Part shown: positions 1-5,956 of the stretch, one piece after another
How positions within the stretch are numbered: position 1 is the stretch's first letter
How the letters are laid out: each line of letters opens with the position of its first letter
Source: Erythrobacter sp. 34-65-8
GTDB lineage: Bacteria > Pseudomonadota > Alphaproteobacteria > Sphingomonadales > Sphingomonadaceae
Direction: 5' to 3'
DNA: 6,210 nucleotides
NCBI GenBank assembly: GCA_002278985.1
Contig: NCJP01000101.1
Location: forward strand, 1-6,210
Made by a program: the position numbers and the translations under genes
The notes under the pieces: model-generated
What the model was told of the DNA's origin: nothing
The model's database searches: none
The model's input: only the letters and a program-made list of their open reading frames with translations

Positions 1-1836
1 ACGTTTGACGCCAGCCTGGGCAAGACCCGGACCGAGATCGAACGCCGGGCCAGCACCTCGCGCCTGGTTGCCGACGCGGCATCCGGACGGCTGGCAATCG
101 ACACGCGGTTCCTCAACACCGACGATGCCGGTTTCGACATTGCCAACAGCAAGGTCATCAATGCCACCAGCCTTTTCACCGCGCGCGGCACCCCGGTGTT
201 CCTGCCAGCCGGCGATCTTTCGACCACGTTTGACTTCGGCTATGACTGGACGCGGATCGACAGCGACGACACCCGGTCCGGCACTGCCGCGCGCCTGACC
301 CAGGGCGATCTGTCCGGCGGGGTCAACGTGGTCGTGCCGGTTACCAGCCGCCGCGAAGGGTTTCTCGACGCAATCGGCGATGTCTCGCTCAGCGGGCAGG
401 CCGGGTTCAACCGCCTTTCCGATTTCGGCACGCTCTATGACTGGAGCGGCGGGGTGAACTGGTCTCCGCTTGAAGGTGTGGACCTGCAGGCGACCTATAC
501 CTGGCGCGAGGTGGCTCCGGGGCTGACCCAGCTGGGCAACCCGATCATCACCGATTTCAATGTGCCGGTGTTCGACCTGACACGCGGCGAAACCGTGCTC
601 GCCTCGGTCACCACGGGCGGCAATCCGGCGCTGCTGGCGGAGACCCAGAAGGACTGGAAATTCAGCGCCAACCTGGAGGTTCCCTTCATCGAGGGGGCGC
701 AACTGCAGGTCGATTACATCCGCAACCGTTCGGACAATGTCACTTCGTCGTTTCCGCTGCTCACCCCGGCCATCGAAGCCGCTTTTGCGGGCCGGGTGAC
801 GCGTGGTACCGACGGTACCCTGCTGGCGATTGATCGCCGCCCGGTGACATTCGCGGAAACCCGTGCAGAGCGGCTTGCCTTCGGCCTGACCATGCGCGGC
901 AGCTTTGGCGAGGCGCAGCCGCAGGGTGAAGGCGGCCCGCCCCGAGGTGGTCCGCCGCAAGCCGATAGTCCGCGCATGGGCGCGGGCGGTCCGCCGCCGG
1001 GAATGGGCGGTGCCCCCAGTGATGAGCAACGCCAGCGCTTCACCGCGTTCCGCGAACGGCTCTGTGCGGCAGACGGCGAAGATTACATGGTTTCGCTGGC
1101 CGCCGCGATTGACCGCGGCGAAACGCCGCCCGATGCGCCCGAGGGATTTGATGCCGAACAGGCGAAGCGGATGCTCGACCGCTTCCGGGCCGAGGACGGC
1201 AGCATAGACCGCGCCCGCCTGGCGCAGTTCCGCAGCATGATGTGCAGCAGCGAAGGTGCGCCCATGGCTGCCGCTGGCGGTCAGCCCGCAGCCGGCGGTC
1301 CGCCGCGCGGCCGTGGCGGCAGGGGTGGGATGGGCGGCTTCGGCCCTGGCGGAGATAACCGCGGCCGCTATTTCGTGACCCTGACCCACACGATCGAGCT
1401 GAACAACACCGTGCTGATCGCACCCGGAGTGCCGGTGCTGGACCAGCTGGACGGCGAAGGCCTGGCCGCCAACGGTTTCCCGCGCCATTCCTCGCGGCTT
1501 GAGGGTGGGGTGTTCCGCAACGGCTGGGGTGTACGCGCTTCGGGTGTCTACACCGGCAAGGCGCGGGTCAACGGCAGCGGGCTGCCGGGCAGCACCGACC
1601 TGTTCTTTGACGATCTGGCCACGCTCGACCTGCGGCTGTTTGCCGATCTCGGCCGCCTGACCAAGACGGAGAAGGGCTTCCTCAAGGGGTTCTCCGTATC
1701 GCTGATCGCCAACAACGTGTTCGACGGGCAACGCAGGGTGACCGACAGCAATGGCGATACCCCGCTCGCGTTCCAGCCGTTCCTGGTCGATCCGGTCGGG
1801 CGTTACCTGGGGATCGACCTGCGCAAGATGTTCTGA
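1..1836 (+). CDS. TonB-dependent outer-membrane receptor, C-terminal part (5' end outside window)
   Basis: The frame is open from base 1 and ends at TGA 1834-1836, giving 611 in-window residues. The signal peptide, TonB box, plug and first barrel strands lie upstream, outside the window. The protein has repeated amphipathic beta-strands separated by long polar loops, for example VDLQATYTW, AQLQVDYIRNRSDN, WGVRASGVYTG and FSVSLIANNVF. It ends in a strand with a terminal Phe (GIDLRKMF), as outer-membrane barrels recognised by the BAM machinery usually do. The family imports ligands across the outer membrane using TonB-ExbBD energy. The substrate cannot be read from this part. Residues about 304-455 (numbered from base 1) form a Gly/Pro-rich insertion with a helical core, listed separately. 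No confident terminator follows; the next gene starts 66 bp downstream. The family call is secure; the subfamily is not determined. Confidence 0.92.
   Translation, partial: TFDASLGKTRTEIERRASTSRLVADAASGRLAIDTRFLNTDDAGFDIANSKVINATSLFTARGTPVFLPAGDLSTTFDFGYDWTRIDSDDTRSGTAARLTQGDLSGGVNVVVPVTSRREGFLDAIGDVSLSGQAGFNRLSDFGTLYDWSGGVNWSPLEGVDLQATYTWREVAPGLTQLGNPIITDFNVPVFDLTRGETVLASVTTGGNPALLAETQKDWKFSANLEVPFIEGAQLQVDYIRNRSDNVTSSFPLLTPAIEAAFAGRVTRGTDGTLLAIDRRPVTFAETRAERLAFGLTMRGSFGEAQPQGEGGPPRGGPPQADSPRMGAGGPPPGMGGAPSDEQRQRFTAFRERLCAADGEDYMVSLAAAIDRGETPPDAPEGFDAEQAKRMLDRFRAEDGSIDRARLAQFRSMMCSSEGAPMAAAGGQPAAGGPPRGRGGRGGMGGFGPGGDNRGRYFVTLTHTIELNNTVLIAPGVPVLDQLDGEGLAANGFPRHSSRLEGGVFRNGWGVRASGVYTGKARVNGSGLPGSTDLFFDDLATLDLRLFADLGRLTKTEKGFLKGFSVSLIANNVFDGQRRVTDSNGDTPLAFQPFLVDPVGRYLGIDLRKMF
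910..1365 (+). other. 152-residue Gly/Pro-rich insertion with helical two-cysteine core inside the TonB receptor
   Basis: Seen in the sequence: between the barrel strand ending in MRGSFG and the next strand beginning RYFVTLTHTIEL lies a region unlike barrel sequence. It has a low-complexity Gly/Pro arm (910-1020, repeated GGPP units), a charged region likely to be helical (1021-1257), and a second Gly/Arg/Pro arm (1258-1365, with GGPPRGRGG). The core has exactly two cysteines, codons 1063-1065 and 1243-1245, 60 residues apart. Inference: counting strands backwards from the C-terminus, which is periplasmic in this family, puts the insertion at a periplasmic turn rather than in an extracellular loop. 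I recognise no named domain. It could bind a periplasmic partner or peptidoglycan, or simply be a flexible tether. Confidence 0.7.
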
Positions 1837-1890
1837 CGGGGAACCTGTCCCCTGGCCTGACGTTGCCTTTCCAGCACCCCAAATTGCCGG

Positions 1891-1898
1891 AAAGGAGG
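1891..1898 (+). promoter_or_regulatory. Ribosome binding site for the small GTG-start gene
   Basis: AAAGGAGG is close to the full anti-Shine-Dalgarno complement. It ends 4 bases before the GTG at 1903. It decides the start of the small gene and is the main evidence that this short frame is translated. Confidence 0.75.
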
Positions 1899-1902
1899 GC
1901 CC

Positions 1903-2109
1903 GTGGCCCAGGAAACGCAGAAAGACATCGCTGAAAAAGCGCAGGCGCTGAAGGACAAGGGGCAGGGCGACAGGGCCTATCTCGAGCGCCAGACGCCGAC
2001 CGCCGGCAAAGGCGCGCAGCCGACCGAAGGTAGCAACGCGCCCCCGTCAGGCGCACTCGAGGCCGAGGGGCAGCGGCCTGTGCTGGAACGGAGCCGCAAG
2101 GTCCGCTGA
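1903..2109 (+). CDS. Small hydrophilic protein of unknown function (68 aa)
   Basis: GTG start at 1903, TGA at 2107-2109. The product is 68 residues, rich in Lys, Glu, Gln, Ala, Gly and Pro. It has no signal peptide, no membrane segment and no cysteine. The first 30 residues (MAQETQKDIAEKAQALKDKG onward) look helical and charged; the rest, with many Pro, Gly and Thr, looks disordered. I do not recognise a family. It is supported as a real gene by a strong ribosome binding site, by filling the gap between two genes, and by its stop codon overlapping the ribosome binding site of the host-attachment gene, which suggests translational coupling. The pairing hints at a shared role, but no function can be assigned. 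A spurious frame is possible but less likely. Confidence 0.72.
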   Translation: MAQETQKDIAEKAQALKDKGQGDRAYLERQTPTAGKGAQPTEGSNAPPSGALEAEGQRPVLERSRKVR

Positions 2110-2113
2110 GGAG
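2108..2113 (+). promoter_or_regulatory. Ribosome binding site overlapping the preceding stop codon
   Basis: GAGGAG begins inside the TGA at 2107-2109 and ends 7 bases before the ATG at 2121. The overlap suggests that ribosomes finishing the small gene help start the next one. Confidence 0.65.
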
Positions 2114-2120
2114 CAAAACG

Positions 2121-2528
2121 ATGAATGTACCCCCGAAAGCCCACGTAGCCGTAGTCGATGGTTCGCGCTTCCTCCTCCTCCGCAACGGTTCGGATGCCCG
2201 CTATCCAGCGCTGGAACTGGTGGGCGAACCCGATCTCGATCCGACCAACCGCAGCCAAGGCAAGCTGCGCCACTCGATTACCTCGACCCCGGAAGCGGGC
2301 AATGATCTGGACGAGGCGGCCCATGTGGCGGCAGCGGCCGAGTGGCTCAACCATGCTGTGCTCACCCAGAAGATCGACGATCTGATCGTGGTCGCCGACA
2401 AGCGTTCGCTCGGTGAGTTGCGGCGTCATTATCACAAGGAACTGGAAGCCCGGCTGCGCGGGGAACTGGGCAAGGCGCTGACCAATGTGCCGATTAACCA
2501 GATCGAGCAGGCGATCAGCGACGCCTGA
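2121..2528 (+). CDS. Host attachment family protein (PF10116-like)
   Basis: A 135-residue product with an ATG start supported by a GAGGAG site. The N-terminus, HVAVVDGSRFLLLRNG, matches the opening beta-strand and 'DGSRA' turn typical of this family. The C-terminal half carries its other signature: a hydrophobic strand (DDLIVVADKR), then LGELRRHYHKELEARLRGEL, then a short tail with a conserved-looking 'NVP' turn and final helix. There is no signal peptide or membrane segment, so the protein is probably cytoplasmic. The family name comes from plant-attachment work in Agrobacterium-type bacteria, and the biochemical role is not established; the fold is thought to be related to the archaeo-eukaryotic release factor family. 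It is probably co-transcribed with the small gene at 1903 and convergent with uvrC, with 5 bp between the stop codons. The family call is good; a real role in attachment here is unproven. Confidence 0.85.
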   Translation: MNVPPKAHVAVVDGSRFLLLRNGSDARYPALELVGEPDLDPTNRSQGKLRHSITSTPEAGNDLDEAAHVAAAAEWLNHAVLTQKIDDLIVVADKRSLGELRRHYHKELEARLRGELGKALTNVPINQIEQAISDA

Positions 2529-2533
2529 TCCGG

Positions 2534-4597
2534 TCAGCCGCGGGTGTGATAGAAATCGTAGATCTGCCGCGCCACCCCGGCACTGACCCCGGGCGCGCGT
2601 TGCAGGTCTTCGAGCGACGCGGCGCGGACCTTGCTCGCCGTGCCGAAATGCAGCAGCAGCGCGCGCTTGCGGGCCGGGCCGATGCCGGGGATCTCGTCCA
2701 GCGGGCTGGCCGTTATCGCCTTGCTCCGCCTGGCGCGGTGCGCGCCGATGGCAAAGCGATGCACCTCGTCGCGCAGGGTCTGGAGATAGAACAGCACCGG
2801 TGAATTGACCGGCAGGGTCTTTTCCCGCCCATCGGGGAAGTGGAACACCTCGCGCCCCTCGCGCCCGTGGTGCGGGCCCTTGGCGATGGCGATCAGCGGC
2901 ACATCCTCGATCCCCATTTCGGCCAGCGCGTTGCGCACCGCACTCATCTGCCCCTTGCCCCCGTCGATCAGCACCAGGTCGGGCCATTCCTCCCCGGAAC
3001 GGGGAGGGGGACCGCGACGGGAGGCGTCGGGGTGGTGGGGCACCTTCGCTATATCGTCCGCTCCATCGGAGGGTGCCCCTCCACCACCCTGCGGGTGGTC
3101 CCCCTCCCCATCCTGGGGAGGATCAGCAAGACCCCTGAACCGCCGCTGCATCACTTCGCGCATCATCGCGAAGTCATCGTTGCCCTGCGCTTCGCGGATG
3201 TTGAATTTGCGGTACTGCCCTTTGCGCAGCCCCTCCGGCCCGGCGACGACCATCGCGCCGACGGCCTTGGTGCCCTGGATATGGCTGTTGTCGTAGACCT
3301 CGATCCGGTCCGGCACGTCGGGCAGTTCGAGGAATTCGCTCAGCTCGCGCAGCACTTTCGCCTTCGAGCCGGTTTCGGCCATCCGCCGCTCCAGCGCCTC
3401 GACCGCGTTCCTCTGCGCCTGCGCCATCAGCTTGCGCCGGTCGCCGCGTTCGGGGACGGAGAGGCGCACCTTGCGGCCCGCCAGTTCGGACAGCGCCGCT
3501 TCGATCAACTCCCTCTCGGGCAATTCGCGGTCGACCAGAATGGTGGGCGGGGGCGGCACTTCCTCGTAGAATTGCAGCAGGACATCAGCCAGCACTTCGG
3601 CGTCTTCGATGCCCTGTGTGTGGGCGGGGAAGAAGGCGCGGTGGCCCCAGTTCTGCCCGCCCCGGATGAAAAAGGCCTGTACCGCGAGCTGCCCACCTTT
3701 GCTGGCGAGCGCGAACACGTCGGCATCGCCCACACCGGCAGCGTTGATCGCCTGGCTGCCCTGGATGAAGGTCGCCGCGCGCAGCCGGTCGCGCAGCATG
3801 GCGGCAGTCTCGAAATCGAGCGCGGCAGCGGCGCTGGCCATCTGCCGCTCCAGATCCTGCTGTACGGCAGACGACTTGCCGCCAAGGAAATCCTTCGCCT
3901 GGGCGACGAGCTTGTCATAACCTGCCTCGTCGATCCGCCCGACGCAGGGGGCCGAGCAGCGCTTGATCTGGTAGAGCAGGCACGGCCGGTCGCGGTTGTT
4001 GAAGAAACTGTCGGTGCAACTGCGCAGCAGGAACAGCTTCTGCAGCGCGTTGATCGTGGTGTTGACCGACCCGGCGCTGGCGAAGGGGCCATAGTAATTG
4101 CCCTTGGCCTTGCGCGCCCCGCGGTGCTTCTGGATGCGGGGAAAGGCATGGTCGGCGCGCAGCAGGATGAAGGGGAAGCTCTTGTCGTCGCGCAGCAGCA
4201 CGTTGAACGGCGGGCGGAAGCGCTTGATCAGCTGCGCTTCCAGCAGCAGCGCCTCGGCCTCGCTGTTGGTGACGACGATGTCCATGCTGCGCGTCTGGCT
4301 GACCATGCGCAGCAGCCGGCTGGAGAGGTTGGCGATCTGGGTATAGTTCGCCACCCGCGCCTTCAGGCTGCGCGCCTTGCCGACATAGAGCACGTCGCCG
4401 CGCGCATCGACCATGCGGTAGACACCCGGTTGCGGCTTGAGCGTGGCCACCGTTTCGCGGATCGCCTTGACCCCGCCTTCGAGGTCGGGCTGGGCACTGG
4501 CGACCGTATAGGCGGCGCGTTCCTCGTTGAATCGCTCCTTACTACCGGGATTGGGGCCTCGGGGGTCGTGCGGGGTTCCGGCGGGGGTACGGGCCAT
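2534..4597 (-). CDS. uvrC: Excinuclease ABC subunit C (UvrC) with in-frame insertion
   Basis: UvrC makes both incisions flanking DNA damage after UvrAB recognition, in cytoplasmic nucleotide excision repair. Domains (687-residue numbering from the ATG at 4597): GIY-YIG nuclease from about 57 (GVYRMVD, then VLYVG) for the 3' incision; four cysteines at 194, 206, 214 and 218, with the 12/8/4 spacing of the iron-sulfur site known in UvrC; UVR segment about 252-275 for UvrB contact; RNase H-like domain for the 5' incision with EVYDNSH (Asp436), NDDFAMM (about 474-475), LIDGGKGQ (Asp545) and EVHRFAIGAHR (His613); tandem helix-hairpin-helix at 632-683 for DNA binding. All key residues appear present. 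The frame extends upstream to 4642, but that would add 15 unlikely residues; 4597 is preferred, although no good ribosome binding site precedes it. Residues about 492-537 are extra relative to the family and come from a palindromic element. The protein is otherwise full length. Confidence 0.97.
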   Translation of the reverse strand: MARTPAGTPHDPRGPNPGSKERFNEERAAYTVASAQPDLEGGVKAIRETVATLKPQPGVYRMVDARGDVLYVGKARSLKARVANYTQIANLSSRLLRMVSQTRSMDIVVTNSEAEALLLEAQLIKRFRPPFNVLLRDDKSFPFILLRADHAFPRIQKHRGARKAKGNYYGPFASAGSVNTTINALQKLFLLRSCTDSFFNNRDRPCLLYQIKRCSAPCVGRIDEAGYDKLVAQAKDFLGGKSSAVQQDLERQMASAAAALDFETAAMLRDRLRAATFIQGSQAINAAGVGDADVFALASKGGQLAVQAFFIRGGQNWGHRAFFPAHTQGIEDAEVLADVLLQFYEEVPPPPTILVDRELPERELIEAALSELAGRKVRLSVPERGDRRKLMAQAQRNAVEALERRMAETGSKAKVLRELSEFLELPDVPDRIEVYDNSHIQGTKAVGAMVVAGPEGLRKGQYRKFNIREAQGNDDFAMMREVMQRRFRGLADPPQDGEGDHPQGGGGAPSDGADDIAKVPHHPDASRRGPPPRSGEEWPDLVLIDGGKGQMSAVRNALAEMGIEDVPLIAIAKGPHHGREGREVFHFPDGREKTLPVNSPVLFYLQTLRDEVHRFAIGAHRARRSKAITASPLDEIPGIGPARKRALLLHFGTASKVRAASLEDLQRAPGVSAGVARQIYDFYHTRG
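2988..3122. repeat. Palindromic mobile-type element inserted in frame within uvrC
   Basis: About 135 bp with nested inverted repeats. Each end is a hairpin: CCTCCCCG-GAA-CGGGGAGG at 2989-3007 and CCTCCCCA-TCC-TGGGGAGG at 3103-3121. Between them, GGGGAGGGGGACC (3001-3013) is perfectly complementary to GGTCCCCCTCCCC (3097-3109). Further in, GGTGGTGGGGCACC (3031-3044) pairs with 3072-3088 apart from a 3-base bulge. A short central hairpin, TCCG/CGGA, lies at 3057-3070. On the uvrC strand all 45 codons are open and encode a Pro/Gly/Asp/His-rich stretch (from DPPQDGEG to PPRSGEE). Family knowledge: UvrC proteins normally have only about a dozen residues between RRF and WPDLVLIDGG here. No transposase is encoded, so if mobile it would be a MITE- or RPE-like non-autonomous element. 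Exact ends are uncertain by a few bases. Confidence 0.85.
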
Positions 4598-4605
4598 GGC
4601 CCAGC

Positions 4606-4634
4606 GAGATAGGAATCTTGCGCCCGCTTGGCAA
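4606..4634 (-). promoter_or_regulatory. Candidate uvrC promoter (leaderless arrangement)
   Basis: On the minus strand, TTGCCA (4634-4629; 5 of 6 matches to the -35 consensus) is followed after exactly 17 bases by TATCTC (4611-4606; only 3 of 6 matches to the -10 consensus). Transcription would start near 4599, almost on the ATG at 4597. That fits the lack of a Shine-Dalgarno sequence before this ATG. The weak -10 keeps confidence low. Confidence 0.35.
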
Positions 4635-4652
4635 ACCCGCAATGGGCCAGGG

Positions 4653-5825
4653 GTGACTCAGGAATTCGATGCCATCATCCTCGGGGCCGGTGCTGCCGGC
4701 CTGATGTGCGCCGCGCGTGCCGGGCAGCGCGGGCGGCGCGTTCTGGTGCTGGAGAAAGCCGAAGCTGCGGGGAAGAAGATCCTGATCTCCGGCGGCGGGC
4801 GGTGCAATTTCACCAACATCGGGGCGGGGCCGGCCAACTATCTCAGCGCCAACCCTCATTTCGCCAAGAGCGCGCTGGCCCGCTACACCCCGCGCGATTT
4901 CCTCGATCTGGTGGAAAGCTACGGCATCGCCTGGCACGAGAAGACGCTCGGCCAGCTGTTCTGCGATGGCTCGGCGAAGCAGGTTGTCGCCATGCTGCTG
5001 GAGGAGTGCGCCAGGGGGCCGGTGACAGTGCGCTGCGGCGAGGAGATTGCCTCGGTCCTTCACGACGGGAAGTTCACCGTAACCACCCCGACCGGCACAT
5101 ACAGCGCGCCCGCGCTGGTGATCGCCACCGGCGGGCCATCCATCCCGAAGATGGGCGCGACCGGCTTTGCCTATGACCTCGCGCGCCAGTTCGGGCTGAA
5201 AGTGGTCGAGCCGCGCCCGGCGCTGGTGCCGCTGACGCTGGGCGGGGAGGACGTGCTGTTCCGCGAGATTTCCGGCGTCGCCGCCCCGGTCGAGGCTGAG
5301 GCGGGCGGGGCGTGCTTTGGCGAAGCGGCGCTGTTCACCCATCGCGGCCTCAGCGGCCCGGCAATCCTGCAGGTGAGTTCCTACTGGAAGCCGGGCGATC
5401 CGGTCTCGATCGATTTCCTTCCCGGGCGGGAGAAGGACTGGCTGCTCGAAACCAAGCGGGCCAGCCCGCGCACCACGATCCGCGCGCTGCTGCGCGATGC
5501 CATGCCGCAGCGGCTGGCCGACATTCTCGCCGAGCGGCTGGCCCTGCCGAACGACCTGGGCAACACCCCGGACAAGGCGTTGCGCATTGCCGAGGCACAA
5601 CTGGCGCGCTGGATCTTCCACCCCAACGGCAGCGAGGGCTTCGCCAAGGCCGAGGTTACCGTGGGCGGGATTTCCACTGCTGAGCTTTCCTCCACCACGA
5701 TGGAGGCGAAACGGGTGCCGGGGCTTTATGCCATCGGCGAGGCGGTTGACGTGACGGGGTGGCTCGGCGGCTACAACTTCCAGTGGGCCTGGGCCAGCGG
5801 AGTAGCAGCGGGTGACGCGCTGTAG
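4653..5825 (+). CDS. NAD(P)/FAD-dependent oxidoreductase, BaiN/HI0933 (YhiN) family
   Basis: A 390-residue flavoprotein counted from the GTG at 4653, the usual length for the family. An FAD-binding Rossmann motif (FDAIILGAGAAGL, residues 5-17) opens the protein, with the ribose-binding acidic residue at LVLEK (Glu34). Then come the family's KKILISGGGRCNFTN (41-55), a second dinucleotide-fold signature ALVIATGG (154-161), the FTHRGLSGPAILQ block (228-240), and the C-terminal FAD-contacting GLYAIGEAVDVTGWLGGYNF (357-376) followed by QWAWASG. The family is predicted to reduce small molecules; members include a bile-acid enzyme from gut clostridia, but the substrate in proteobacteria is unknown. 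The frame also has an ATG at 4596 that would add 19 residues (MAQRDRNLAP onward); 4653 is preferred because the family begins just before the FAD motif, although its ribosome binding site is weak. It lies divergent from uvrC, 55 bp apart. Confidence 0.94.
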   Translation: MTQEFDAIILGAGAAGLMCAARAGQRGRRVLVLEKAEAAGKKILISGGGRCNFTNIGAGPANYLSANPHFAKSALARYTPRDFLDLVESYGIAWHEKTLGQLFCDGSAKQVVAMLLEECARGPVTVRCGEEIASVLHDGKFTVTTPTGTYSAPALVIATGGPSIPKMGATGFAYDLARQFGLKVVEPRPALVPLTLGGEDVLFREISGVAAPVEAEAGGACFGEAALFTHRGLSGPAILQVSSYWKPGDPVSIDFLPGREKDWLLETKRASPRTTIRALLRDAMPQRLADILAERLALPNDLGNTPDKALRIAEAQLARWIFHPNGSEGFAKAEVTVGGISTAELSSTTMEAKRVPGLYAIGEAVDVTGWLGGYNFQWAWASGVAAGDAL

Positions 5826-5956
5826 TCCCGGATTCGCGGCACGGCTTCCGCTGAGTAAGTTCTTGACGGGGGCGGCAAGTTGACCGCCGCCTGCGCTCTG
5901 TTAGCCTTCCGGGATCCCGAGCGGGCAACAGACAACGCCGGGTACGGGAGGACCGG
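5826..5956. promoter_or_regulatory. Intergenic region with a weak candidate promoter for the acyltransferase gene
   Basis: This 131-bp stretch has no convincing gene. TTGACC (5880-5885), 16 bases, then TAGCCT (5902-5907) could be a weak -35/-10 pair. An inverted repeat, GGCGGC (5871-5876) and GCCGCC (5886-5891) with a 9-base loop, overlaps the -35 and might be an operator or chance GC structure. A 10-bp palindrome, CGGGATCCCG, lies at 5910-5919. No T-rich terminator for the upstream flavoprotein gene is visible. Confidence 0.25.
5946..5952 (+). promoter_or_regulatory. Ribosome binding site of the acyltransferase gene
   Basis: GGGAGGA ends 4 bases before the ATG at 5957. It fixes that codon as the start rather than the in-frame ATG at 5975. 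Confidence 0.65.

Noticed and set aside
1165..1212. EF-hand-like calcium loop in the receptor insertion (around RFRAEDGSID)
   Set aside because: The acidic spacing does not fit the canonical 12-residue EF-hand loop; only a short DGSID resemblance is present.
1838..1852. Possible terminator hairpin after the receptor gene (GGGGA, 5-base loop, TCCCC)
   Set aside because: The stem is only 5 bp and no T-run follows, so it is too weak to call as a rho-independent terminator.
1977..2987. A 336-codon minus-strand frame covering the host-attachment gene and the uvrC 3' end
   Set aside because: It is out of frame with uvrC in the shared part and antisense to two supported plus-strand genes. Its sequence is low-complexity Arg/Gly/Ala without motifs.
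2988..3122. The uvrC palindromes as a terminator or CRISPR-like array
   Set aside because: It lies inside an intact reading frame, has no T-run and no regularly spaced direct repeats. The nested inverted-repeat layout fits a palindromic insertion element better.
2840..4612. A 590-codon open frame on the plus strand, antisense to uvrC
   Set aside because: It has no recognisable domains and mirrors the uvrC codon pattern. Long antisense open frames are common in GC-rich genes. UvrC on the other strand has every expected motif.
4527..4652. Upstream extension of the flavoprotein frame beginning at TTG 4527
   Set aside because: The added residues have no family similarity, overlap the uvrC 5' end, and precede the FAD motif that normally opens the protein.
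4542..5621. A 359-codon open frame on the minus strand, antisense to the flavoprotein gene
   Set aside because: Its product is Arg/Gly/Ala-rich without family motifs, while the plus strand encodes a clear complete flavoprotein.
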